From Piromyces finnis (Eukaryota; Neocallimastigomycota; Neocallimastigomycetes; Neocallimastigales; Neocallimastigaceae), in the NCBI GenBank assembly GCA_002104945.1, contig MCFH01000012.1, positions 787,501 through 851,500 on the forward strand: 64,000 bases of DNA, read 5' to 3'. The notes under the pieces were generated by a model. It worked only from the letters and a program-made list of their open reading frames with translations. It did no database searches and was not told the DNA's origin. Shown piece after piece: positions 45,108 through 55,882 of the stretch (position 1 is the stretch's first letter; every line of letters starts with the position of its first letter). The position numbers were made by a program, and so were the translations under genes.

Positions 45108-45400
45108 CTAAATACAATTAAAGTCTTAACGTATTAAAATGTATCAAAATTTATGTATACATTATGTAAGGTTTTTAATTCAAGTTTTAAAAATGTATAC
45201 ATCATTCTATTAAAATTTATGTTTTATGGTGTAAAGTAATTACCAGACAATTATACCAGACCAATATTTTACCTTACTACAAGGGTGGTTAATATTTTTA
45301 ATTATTATTATTATTTTTTTCTTTTTTTGAAATTTATTAAAATTTTAAATTTTAAATCCAATCATGATTACTGTATTTTTATCCAATAAATTATTGGTTT
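45108..45400 (+). repeat. direct repeat copy A with CCAAT palindrome
   Basis: Shares, in the same orientation and order, many blocks with 52,058-52,326. These include CAATTAAAG then ACGTATTA, AAAATGTATACAT, AAATCCAATCATGAT and TTATCCAATAAATTATTGG. The last block holds the palindrome CCAATAAATTATTGG at 45,383-45,397. Between blocks the two copies differ by substitutions and indels. Confidence 0.75.
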
Positions 45401-45893
45401 CAACAGACAAACTTTAAGCAATTCATTCCATTCATTACAAATAAAAAAGTTGGACATTTTAAAAAATAAATTGTTATAATATTTTAATATAAATTAATAA
45501 AATGAAACAAAATATAAAAATAGTGAAACTGGTGAAATTCAAAAATGATAGTATTACATTTAAAAATTGAAAAGAAAAAATATAAAATTTATTTAAATAA
45601 AAAATAAAAAGTACACACTACAAGAGTTATAATTGGCATCATAGTTATAATATTAATTTCTATCATTTTTAATATTATATCAATATTTTTTTACTAAAAT
45701 AGATAATACATATAATGAAAAAGAATATACCTACGAAAATGTTATTTGAAAAAATACCTATTACAATAATTATAAATATTTGCACCACCATTAATTGAAG
45801 AAAGTTAATAGATAAAAAAAAAAAATTATTTTCTACAATATAAGAAAGGATTTTAATAGAAAGGTATATAAATCGGAGTTTCACTAATACATG

Positions 45894-45927
<34 letters not shown>

Positions 45928-46874
45928 ACTTCACAAACTAAAACAATAAAATGCTCACCACTATAAATAAAATTATTGTTAAACATTGAAAATAAATTCA
46001 AACAAAGAAAACCCCTGTATAGCAATTCCTTTTTTAAAATTCAACTATATAATTTATTTATATTTATGAATCATTTATTAAAAAAAACTTTGTTGAAAAA
46101 ATATTTCTATTTAATAATATTCTTTTAATATATAAAAAAATTATCAAATTCATTAATTGATATTTGGTTATTAAATTTATTATACGTTGAACATTTCATC
46201 AAAACAGGTTTCTAGTAACATTATTTTCAACAAATGCAAAAAGTGCATATCCAAAGTAGCAATTATTAGCCTTCATTGTTTTATTTTTTTTTAGTAGTAT
46301 TAATAATTAATTGTTGATTTTTTTTTTTTTCTTATTCAATTGTTGAAATATAATTATATGTGATATTAATTTTTCTCTTTGCATAATAAAAAGGTTTAAT
46401 ATTTTGTAATTTTTTTTAATTAATAATATATAAAAACGCTTCTATATTTTTCTTTAACTAATAAAAAGCAAGCACCAATTCCAAATTCAGCAACAACATT
46501 AATTAAATTGTTTCTTATAACTCTATACTATATACGACTCTTTAAAACTAAATATATGTATATAAATTATTATTAATATTTTTGGAATAAAAAGTTCATT
46601 CAAGCTTTCCTAATATTAAACTTACAGATAGATTTAATGGTATATTTAATTTTATCATAAAAATTAAGTTAAAAAAAAAAACAAGAACGAATACTTTTTT
46701 AACTTTTAAATACTTTTTTTTATTATTCTTTTGTTTTTATATTTTCAATCATCAAATTATTAAAAAAAACATCCATTTAAAAAATTTATTTACTTGTTTA
46801 TTTTAAATTTTTTAAAATATAAAAACAGACTTTCAAAAAAGAAAGGCCTTTTTATTTTTCTGTTTAAACGTATA

Positions 46875-46875
<1 letters not shown>

Positions 46876-46937
<62 letters not shown>
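46876..46937. repeat. (ATT)n microsatellite
   Basis: About 20 ATT units in the accessory intergenic region. Confidence 0.95.
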
Positions 46938-47556
46938 CTTAGTTTATTATGTATCTGTCTATATGTATGTATATAAAATAATTATTTAATTTTTATATAT
47001 TTTATAGATGTTCAGTTCAGTTCTATGTACTATTTGTATCTAGCGTTTTATTCAATACTTATCATAGTAGTAGGTACTGCTGAAAATATGCTTTGAAGTA
47101 GAATTTGTCTAGTATCATGTAGAATCACATTTAATATAATATACTGTAAATTCGATCAATTTTATGCATTATATCACATATCTCTAATATATTTAATTAT
47201 AAAGTTTATTTTATCTGTTTTAATTTAATTAAATATTCGGAAATTTTTAATAATAATTAATTTAAAAAAATGTCAAAATAAAAATTTATAATTTATTATT
47301 AATTTAAATTCAATATTAATAATATATCATTTTATTAATAATTTAAGTTTTAGTTGATATTTAAATATAATTTCTTTATAATGATTGGTTTTTAATATTC
47401 CGTCCATTCATAAAAACTAGTTACACAAATTCTATTGAATTAAACACCCACTTTACTTCCATATAATAGTAAAAGTATATTTTTTTTTTTCATTCGTTTT
47501 ATTTTATTTTATTCTTAACTTTGTTTCTTTTCTAATTAATAATAAATATTATAATT

Positions 47557-47945
47557 ATTATAGAAAAAGGTTTTTCAAAAAATGATATGGCAACCCATAT
47601 TATAAACTATATTTTTAATTATATTGATAATTTTGACACTTTTACTTTCTTAATTTAAATAAAGAAAATAATATGGAAAATGAAGAACTCAAAAATATTT
47701 CTTTTATTTCAGATGTTATATCACAAAATTTTTATTGTTCCATAAACGAAAATGAGTATAATAAAAATGGATTTAAAAAAGCTATGTATTATCAAATAAT
47801 TTTTATGAACACTAAAAGAAAATACATGATATGAAAGTGAAAATAAAAAAAAAAAAAAAAAAAAAAAAAAACCAAAATATTAAATTTAATGTTTATAAAC
47901 TTAAACTTGAAGATATAAATTATAATCACTTGGTTCATTTCAAAA
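47557..47945 (+). pseudogene. decayed paralogue of the gene at 49914-51233
   Basis: The DNA aligns directly with the 5' part of the intact copy. GGTTTTTC and AATGATATGGCAACCCATAT are shared, as is the next stretch coding ATHIINYIFNYIDNFDTFT. Both initiator ATGs of the intact copy (49,914 and 49,917) are ATT and ATA here. After about 33 aligned codons there is a deletion of about 28 nt and a shift into a stop. Later blocks (KNISFISDVISQ and a segment matching KFDVHKLELQDI) remain recognisable to about 47,940, with a long central deletion and an A run inserted. The 5' flank (about 47,490-47,556) also matches 49,845-49,913, so the duplication included upstream DNA. Confidence 0.85.
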
Positions 47946-49913
47946 GATTTTTTATTTATTGATAAATCTTTTAAAAAAATAAAAGAATATATATATTTAT
48001 ATAATATATAATAAATAACCATAAAAATACATAATCCTTAAAAAACAATAGGATGAAATAAAATCAAAAAGTATATTTAATCCCAAAATGATATTAATTT
48101 ATTCAAGCTATAAGTCATTTAAATAATAATAAAGATAGTCTACAATATTTAATATTATATAAAGGATGTAAAACCTAAAAGAACATTCATGATAAACAAG
48201 ATGGTATAACATCATCCTTTAAGAAAAAAAGTTTCTATTGTATGCATTTTGTTAAAGTACGCATTATATAGTTCGAGAGTACTATTCTTAAGCATCAAAT
48301 ATATATTCTTATTATATATATATAAACTAATTATTTTGATAGTTTTATAAATGACAGAGTAAAATATTTTTTTTATAAAAATTATATTAGTAAATAATAG
48401 AAATTTTAACAATAAAAATTATATTTATTATAAAAAAAATTAAATATAATTAGATTTGAGGAAAGTAATAACATAATTCACACATGTTCAAAGTTTGTGA
48501 ATAATAGTTTATAGTAATATCTTTTGACACATTTTATAGTATTTAAATTTCTATTAATTAATTCAAATGATATTTTAGATGATAGAAGTACTTATAAATA
48601 GAATTACTACAATTTATTAATAGAGTTAAAGTATGTGTAAAATTCCAAATTGAGTTTTCTAATAATTGATATTATTGATATTTCAATTAATATTTTTAAC
48701 ATTATATATTAAATTAGTAATAATATTAATAAACATCATTATAGTAACAAAAAATAAATATCTGTACTTTATTTAAAAAAAAAAAAAAGTTAATTTATGG
48801 GTGTATAACTCTATAATAAGAAAAATAATTTTTTAAAGAAATAATACTTAATAAATTTTGTGTTCACTTATTGAGCAAAAAGAAGAATTTATTATTTAAA
48901 TCATTATTATTTTATCAAGAAAAACTTTAAGTATTTTACTTTTATGATACATAAATTATATCAAAAAAAAAAAAATAATAATAATAATAATAATAATAAT
49001 ATATTTTTAAATACCTTTATATTTTTAATTTATTAAAGTATATGAATTAAACAATACATTAATTTATACTTGTGAAAACATTGCTAATTACGAGGATAAA
49101 GAAAAGTTTATTTACTCTTATAGAGATCCTCACATAAGAATTAAAGAGTACATTTTAAATATTAAAGATGATTCTTATATTAACATTTGCTCTTATCTTA
49201 TCATTTATAAATTTTAATTAATAAAAAAAAAAGAGTATAAAGAAATTAAATAACCTGTTATTAAATTTCATTTGTAGATATAATAGAAAAAAATAATATA
49301 CACACACATACATACAAACACATACACTTCCGCTTTATTGAAATAACAAAATATTTAAATTTTTGATTTATATTTTATATGTCCAAATATGAATTATATG
49401 AATTGATTGGGTTTTAATTTTCCTGCTCATTAATTAAAAAAAAAAAAATGGATGTCTTTAAAATTAATAAAGAATTTTAAAATTCACTTTATGGCAAAAA
49501 ATAAAAAAATAAAAAATAAATAAAAAAATGGATGTAAAAACTTGAACCAAACAAAAAAGATGAATCGTATTACAAGATAATGAAGAAAAGTAATTTAAAT
49601 ATACAAAAAATGTAAATTACTATTTTCATAATTTTCATTATTGGTTATTACGATATTTTTTTTTTTTTTTTTTTACAGTTCAAATTGGAACAAAATTGAA
49701 AAGAAAAAAAAAAAAGACATATTAAAAAAGACATATTTTTCCATTGTACCCCTATTTAATTTTATGTCTTCACATCTCAATCTGTTACGTCCATTTATTA
49801 ATTACTTTTTTTTTTTATAAAAATTGTAAAGTTTTCTTTTTTTTTTTTTTTTTTTCATTCTATTTTATTCTTAATTTCGTTTCTTTTTTTAATTAATAAT
49901 AACTATTATAATA
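47946..49913. other. degenerate spacer between the two paralogous copies
   Basis: Mostly A/T-rich DNA with one orphan open stretch (49,032-49,217, listed separately) and a CA/TA-rich patch near 49,295-49,326. The 5' flank of the intact gene begins at about 49,785. No other gene is supported. Confidence 0.5.
49032..49217 (+). pseudogene. orphan coding remnant without start codon
   Basis: Sixty-one open codons ending at TAA 49,215-49,217 and containing NYEDKEKFIYSYRDPHIRIK and EYILNIKDDSYINIC. The balanced composition with charged and aromatic residues is unlike chance A/T frames. There is no initiator and no convincing upstream exon; TTATTAAAG just inside the stretch (49,030-49,038) could be an old acceptor. 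It does not match the neighbouring 439-residue protein. Probably a piece of another decayed gene. Confidence 0.4.
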
Positions 49914-51233
49914 ATGATGAAAGAAGGTTTTTCCGAAAATGATATGGCAACCCATATTATAAACTATATTTTTAATTATATTGATAATTTTGATACTTTT
50001 ACAAAGAATAATAAATATTACTGTTGTAATTATAATTTAAATAACGATGATAGTATAGAAAATAAGGAAGAACTCAAAAATATTTCTTTAATTTCAGATG
50101 TTATATCACAAAAACTTAATTTTCACACGAACGAAAATAAAGATAATAGATTTATAAAAGTTATGTATTACAAAGAACCTTCTTTAAAGTCATTTAAAGG
50201 ATCAAAATTTTTACTTAAAGGTATTTCAAAAAATAATGAGTTATTCATTGTATCCTCAAAGAGTTTTCCTGAACACTGCAAAAAAATAAATGATATGAAA
50301 GAATACTGTAATAAATTACATAATATGAAAGTGGATATAGAAAATATGAAAATAGATACCAAATCAAAGAGTATGAAAAAGGAAATAAAAATGAAAGAAG
50401 AAGAATTAAAAAAAAAAGATATCAAATTTGATGTTCATAAACTTGAACTTCAAGATATACATTACAATGACTTGGAGTATTTTGAAAACAAATTTATATA
50501 TAATGATAAAAAAAAAGAAAATAATAGAATCTTCTGTATTGTTTTAACCTCTAAAGATGGAAATATCCTTAATATTTCCGATTTCTTTTCCATAGTTAGC
50601 AGTAAGCAATTATATAAAGCAAAAGATGCTATTATTAAATTTAGTTTTTTAGACTTTGTTTTAGAAGAAGAAAACGATTTAAATTATTATTTACGATCAT
50701 TTTTTGAGGCTCACCGTTTCAAAGATCACTTCCTTTTCAGAATTAATTTTTATGGAGCAGAAAATTCTACTGAAAATGAAGATGAAATTAACAATATTGA
50801 AAAAGAAATAATAAGATATTTGAATGACTCTCAAAACCAGGATGGTTCAACTATCAAAAATGATTCTGTTTCAAAAGAAATGTCAAATAATAATGAAGAA
50901 GCCAATAGCAATATGAATGAATGCCAACAAAATTTAAACACTAATTTATATGAAGCGTTTTATGGCATTTCATCTAATGAATTAAATACCAACAATTTTA
51001 TTGCTGATAGTAATATTGGATATAACAATATAAATAATAATTATAATTTTAATAATATTGGATATAATAATATAAATAATAATTATAATTTTAATAATAT
51101 GGAATATAATAATGTAAATAATAATTATAATTTTAATAATATGGGATATAATAACAATCCATTAGATTTATTTCAATCGGATTATATTCAAAACTACCTC
51201 AATTTATATAATAATAGCAATAATTTTTATTAA
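49914..51233 (+). CDS. unrecognised 439-residue protein with Asn/Tyr 14-residue repeats
   Basis: A single uninterrupted frame, the only multi-hundred-codon gene here without introns. Residues 1-60 are shared with the upstream pseudogene. Residues about 120-180 are Lys/Glu/Met-rich and likely coiled coil, followed by a mixed segment with RIFCIVLTSKDGNILNISDF and FFEAHRFKDHFLFRINFYGA that looks globular. The tail is Asn/Ser/Glu-rich and ends in three full copies and one partial copy of a 14-residue unit of the form GYNNINNNYNFNNI. There are two adjacent ATGs at the start; the 5' flank is a T-rich tract. I do not recognise the family. Conservation between copies in codon-wise fashion for the first residues argues that it encodes, or recently encoded, a protein. 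It may be a lineage-specific gene family. Confidence 0.75.
   Translation: MMKEGFSENDMATHIINYIFNYIDNFDTFTKNNKYYCCNYNLNNDDSIENKEELKNISLISDVISQKLNFHTNENKDNRFIKVMYYKEPSLKSFKGSKFLLKGISKNNELFIVSSKSFPEHCKKINDMKEYCNKLHNMKVDIENMKIDTKSKSMKKEIKMKEEELKKKDIKFDVHKLELQDIHYNDLEYFENKFIYNDKKKENNRIFCIVLTSKDGNILNISDFFSIVSSKQLYKAKDAIIKFSFLDFVLEEENDLNYYLRSFFEAHRFKDHFLFRINFYGAENSTENEDEINNIEKEIIRYLNDSQNQDGSTIKNDSVSKEMSNNNEEANSNMNECQQNLNTNLYEAFYGISSNELNTNNFIADSNIGYNNINNNYNFNNIGYNNINNNYNFNNMEYNNVNNNYNFNNMGYNNNPLDLFQSDYIQNYLNLYNNSNNFY
51018..51155 (+). repeat. 42-bp in-frame tandem repeat
   Basis: Units at 51,018-51,059, 51,060-51,101 and 51,102-51,143, with a partial fourth. Each codes a 14-residue Asn/Tyr unit. Differences are few and mostly single bases, so expansion is recent. 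Confidence 0.95.
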
Positions 51234-51384
51234 AAAAAATATAGTAAAATTAAATAACTACAGGAATATAAATAATATAGGTGAATTTATAAAAAATAAG
51301 AATTTATATATTCACATTAAAATTGAATTATTGTAATTGGTAATTTTTTTTGTTTTTTTTTTAAACATTTTATAAATTCTTTTT

Positions 51385-51490
51385 CATTATTGTTTCAGTA
51401 AAATTCCAGTGATATATACTTTTTTATATATTTTTTATCATTATTGTTTCAGTAAAATTTCAATGATATATACTTTTTCATATATTTAAG
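51385..51490 (+). repeat. 54-bp tandem duplication
   Basis: Two copies beginning CATTATTGTTTCAGTAAAAT at 51,385 and 51,439, differing by a few bases. Confidence 0.9.
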
Positions 51491-51908
51491 TTGTTTAATA
51501 AATTTTATATATATATATTTTCGAATTATTTTCGAATTATTTAATAAAACAATATCATTTTGAATTTTGAATTTCAATTGTTTTATATTTTAATCATTTT
51601 ATCAATATATATTAAATTGAAAATAAAATATATCTAATTTCATTAATATTTATTAAAGAAATATATTATTTTAAAAATGTTCATTATTGTATTGCAATCA
51701 TTCATAATATTGTAATGTTATTATTTTAAATTTTCTATTCCATCTTTATGAATTTTTCTATTTTAGCAATATTATCCTTATAGCATTCTTGAAGATTATT
51801 ACACACAACTTTCTTAACAATCATTTCATAATTTCATTATGTTTTAACCTTTTCTGAATTTAATTTAAGATATAGTATACAAGCAGTTGCACTGTATATA
51901 TACAAATG

Positions 51909-51942
<34 letters not shown>

Positions 51943-52057
51943 CTGCTAGAATATTTGATTATGATTTTTATTTTGATTAATTTTATTGATATTAGAATAT
52001 ATTACCAACCAGTATCATTATTCAATATTAAATTGATCTAACACATAACCCTACATT

Positions 52058-52326
52058 TCCAATTACAATTAAAGGGTTTACGTATTAGAATGTATATTAT
52101 TCACGTATACATTATATTTTTTTTAATTTAAATTTTAAAAATGTATACATTATTTTTTTAAATTTTTTTTATGCTTTTTTTCAATAGTTTTAATTAATAT
52201 TTTTAATTTATTATGAAATTATGATTAATTTTTTTTTTTTTGAAATTTGTTAATATTAAAATTTTAAATTTTTAAATTTTAAATCCAATCATGATCATTG
52301 AATTTTATCCAATAAATTATTGGTTC
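52058..52326 (+). repeat. direct repeat copy B with CCAAT palindrome, upstream of the nucleolin-like gene
   Basis: Matches copy A near 45.1-45.4 kb. CCAATCATGAT occurs at 52,285-52,295 and the palindrome CCAATAAATTATTGG at 52,309-52,323; start-to-start spacing is 24 bp here and 25 bp in copy A. Its position about 130 bp before an ATG suggests a promoter element, perhaps a Hap/NF-Y type site. The factor is an inference. Confidence 0.7.
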
Positions 52327-52337
52327 AATAGTCAACC

Positions 52338-52370
<33 letters not shown>

Positions 52371-52456
52371 AAAATCTTTGCAATTCAGCAAAAATTTAAA
52401 AAAAATCTATTAATAAAAATTTATATTTATTTTATTAAATAATAAAAATATCTAAA

Positions 52457-53760
52457 ATGTCTGTCGAAGAAGAAAAGATTGAAGAAGTAAATGTTTAAAA
52501 AAAAAAGAATTATAAATTAAACAAAGATTATTTGAAAAGAAAATTAAAAAAAAAAAAAAAAAATTAAGAAATAAAATCTTGATATGCTAACCAATTTTGT
52601 ATATATATATTTTTATATCATTAAAAATCAATATTTTAAATTTTAATCTTTAATAATAGAGTAAGTATTTAGATAAATAATAATTAATAAAAATAAAAAT
52701 CATTTCAAAATTAAAAAAAATATATATGAAGAAAAAGTATTTATAAAGAAATTTTCAATTTTTTATTGTATAAAAATAATTAGCTCAAGTCATGGACGTT
52801 GACGTTGAAAAGAAGGAAAAGAAGGAAAAGAAGAGTAAGAAGGAAAAGAAGGAAAAGAAGGAAAAGAAAGAAAAAAAGGAAAAGAAAGAAAAGAAGGATA
52901 AAAAGGATAAGAAGAGTAAGAAGGAAAAGAAAGAAAAGAAGGAAAAGAAGAGAAAGTTAGAAGAAGAAGAAGAAACTGAAGCTAAGAAGCAAAAGACTGA
53001 AGAAACTTCTGAAGAAACTACTGAAGAATCAGTTGAAGAAACTAAGGAAGAAACTCAAGAAGAAAGTACCCAAGAAGAAAGTACCCAAGAAGAATCCACT
53101 GAAGCTGCTAAGGAACCAGCTACTATTTTCGTTGGTAACCTTTCTTACAACATGACTGAAGATTGGTTAGCTGAAGAATTCGGTGTTGTTGGTGAAGTTG
53201 TTGGTGCTAGAATTATTACTGACAGAGAATCTGGTCGTTCTAAGGGTTACGGTTACGTTGATTTCGCTGATAAGGCTACTGCTGAAAAGGCTGTTAAGGA
53301 ATACAACGGTAAGGAACTCGATGGTCGTGAAGTTAGATTAGATTTCGCTAACTCTCCAAACAAGACCAGCAAGCCAAAGAAGAACTACGATAACAAGCCA
53401 AGAAGTGCTCCAAGTAAGACTGTTTTCATTGGTAACTTAAGTTGGAACACCACTGAACAAGCTTTATCTGATTTATTCAATGAATACGGTAATGTTGTTT
53501 CTATTCGTATTCCAACCGAAAAGGAAACTGGTAGAAAGAAGGGTTTCGGTTACGTTGAATTCGATGAAGTTGATGCCGCTACTAAGGCTCTTGAACTTTC
53601 TGGTACTGAAGTTGATGGTCGTGCTATTCGTTTAGATTACGCTCCAGAAAGAAACAACCAAGGTGGTAACGGTGGTAACCGCGGTAACAGTCGTGGTGGT
53701 AACAGATTCAGTCGTCCAGCTGCTCCAAAGCCACAAGGTCAAAAGATTACTTTTGATTAA
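52457..53760 (+). CDS. nucleolin/Nsr1-like nucleolar RNA-binding protein
   Basis: The main exon (52,784-53,760) encodes a Lys/Glu (KKEKK) region, an acidic Glu/Thr region and two RRM domains. RRM1 has IFVGNL and KGYGYVDF; RRM2 has VFIGNL and KGFGYVEF. The tail is Gly/Arg/Asn-rich. This is the order in Nsr1, gar2 and nucleolin, which act in pre-rRNA processing. A likely first exon at 52,457-52,486 codes MSVEEEKIEE and ends at GTAAAT. Joining it directly to 52,784 breaks the frame. A single A at 52,660, flanked by AATAATAG and GTAAGT, restores it and yields 335 residues. If that exon is not used, translation would start at ATG 52,792 (322 residues). Codons are strongly biased to AAG, AAC, TTC and GGT, a sign of high expression. 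A CCAAT palindrome lies upstream. Confidence 0.9.
52660..52660 (+). other. putative one-nucleotide exon
   Basis: The A follows a consensus acceptor (AATAATAG) and precedes a perfect GTAAGT donor. Including it brings exon 1 (30 nt) and the 8 nt before ATG 52,792 into one frame, coding Thr at the junction. Confidence 0.5.
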
Positions 53761-55882
53761 GCAATTTAATTAATAGATATCTAGATAGAAATTATTTTTA
53801 TAATATAAGCTTTTTTTTGTTTACACATATCACTATTGATATATATCCAACACATAAAAGAATAATTATATAACAAAAATAATTATTAAGATCCTCAATT
53901 TTAAATATATTTTAGATATTTTATATTTAACAAAATTCATGCAACAGATAACCACATTTTTTTAATATTTAAAAAACCAATTATTTATTTATAAATTTAA
54001 ATAGTATATGATATATACTTGATCATCGTTTAATTTATTAATAGATTTTTATTATAAGTTTTTTTTTATATATAACTAAATCCATTATTAGAAGCAAAAA
54101 AAAAATGAAATATTTTTAAACCAAATATTTTATTAAATTCTAATAAAATAATATCATAAAATTTAAAAAAAAAATGCTTATAAAATGTGTAGGTGTGTGA
54201 TTAATTATAAAAGAAATTAAGTAGTAGCAATGTTTTAGTAAAAGATTTAGTAAAAGAATTTAAAGTTCATTTTTGTTAAAATGAGGTATAATCCTATAAA
54301 TTAAAAGCTTTCTTTAAGGAATAAAACTTGCAATCAAATTAAAAAGTAGATAGTACAAAAAACTTTAAAATTTTTCAAAAAATAAGATTTTTGAATTAAA
54401 GATCTTTACACTTTTACTACTTTTTAAAAATCCTTCATTACATTTTTTCTTGAACACTTTCAACACTTTTTTAAAAATCCTTCATTACATTTTCCCTTGA
54501 AATTCAAATTTAAATTTTAAAAATAAAACTTTTTATAGCATATTCATAATTTTTTCTTTTTGGTAAAAAAACAAAAAAATCCTGATTCTTTAACCTTTTT
54601 TTAATGTTACCTTATATTAAATAGATTAAATTTTAATTAAATTTTAATTAAAAAAATAAAGCTTAATCAATAATATAAGGATAAACAATTTAAAATTTAA
54701 ATTGAAAAGGGAAGAATTTATGATATTTCATTCTTATCTATAAAATTAGAATAATATTTTATTTTTTTTTTTTTTTTATAATTTTTCTAGTTTATAATAA
54801 CTTTTCAGTATTTATTTTATATTAATTTTCAACAATGTATAATTATCATCTAAAAAGCGATGATAAAAATAGATAATAAAGAAACATTTTTATTTAATTT
54901 AAATTTCCATTATAGAAAAAAATTAAAGATATACAAAGTTATATAAATATTTTTAATATATTTTATAAATTAATTTTTAATGAATTATACCTTAATTTTA
55001 ATAAAAATTAAATTAATTTTTAATTTAAATATTTTTTTAATTTTCCGAACCTTAAAAAAGGTGGATTTATTTTTTTTTTTTTTTTTTTTTTTTTTGGAAT
55101 TAAATGTAATTTAATATTATTTTTAATATATACTATTATTAAAAATAACGATAATAAAATAATTTTTTATTACAATATACTAAAAAAAAAAAAAAAAGGG
55201 TTATTATCTTCATAGGTACTGTCATGGTTACTGTAAAAAAAAATGATAATAAATTTAGTTGAAATGAAAATGAAATAAAAAATCAAAATTATCCATTTTC
55301 CTTATTCAAAAAAAAAAAAAAAGAAATTTATATTTCTTTTTAATAACACCCATTCATTATAAAATAAAAAGATATTTTATTATATTTTATTTTATTTTTT
55401 TTTTTTTATTATTATTGTTGTTGTTGTATGTGTGTTTTATATTTATATATTGTTTATAAATTGATTTTGAATAAAAACTTTTGGTGGTATTATAAATATT
55501 AAATATTATTATTTTATACTAGTATTAATTGTTTGTTGAATTATTTTAAAAAAAAATTTATAATAATAAAAATTATATATATATATATTAAACTATTGGT
55601 AAAAAGTTTTGTTTTTTTCCATCATTCGTTTTAAACCTTTATAAATAATTAAAATTGAAAAAAAAAAAAGGAAAAGATAAAAAAAAAAAAAAAAAAAGAA
55701 TATTCGTTTAAATTTTTAATTATTATTATTATTTTTTTTTTTTTTTTTTTGTGTTGTATGGTTTTTTATTATTATTACTATTAGTATTATTTTTATTATT
55801 ATTATTAATATTATTATTATTTTTTATATTATATATTAAAAATATTTTTTTTAAAAAAAAAAAAAAAAGAAAAGAGAAATAA
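53761..55882. other. convergent intergenic region, no gene seen
   Basis: Between the nucleolin-like gene and the kinesin 3' ends. It holds A/T tracts, a near-exact 33-bp direct repeat spaced 48 bp apart (54,421-54,501) and a T run of about 25 near 55,071. Confidence 0.6.
54421..54501 (+). repeat. short direct repeat, 48-bp period
   Basis: TTTTTAAAAATCCTTCATTA followed by CATTTT occurs twice with a 48-bp offset. Confidence 0.85.

Larger units (their letters stand above)
44754..47556. other. accessory intergenic region upstream of NUP88
   Basis: Contains the NUP88 promoter, one copy of a dispersed direct repeat (about 45,108-45,400), a 22-codon ATG frame at 45,502-45,570, two short coding-like minus-strand segments (about 46,190-46,530) and an (ATT)n run at 46,876-46,937. 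No intact gene is supported. Confidence 0.5.
51234..52456. promoter_or_regulatory. intergenic region upstream of the nucleolin-like gene
   Basis: Contains a 54-bp tandem duplication (51,385-51,490), an ATT run near 51,918-51,941 and the second copy of the CCAAT-palindrome repeat about 130 bp before the start codon at 52,457. Confidence 0.55.

Noticed and set aside
46980-47180. Less A/T-rich patch suggesting an exon or element
   Set aside because: Multiple stops in all frames on both strands that were read, and no terminal repeats found.
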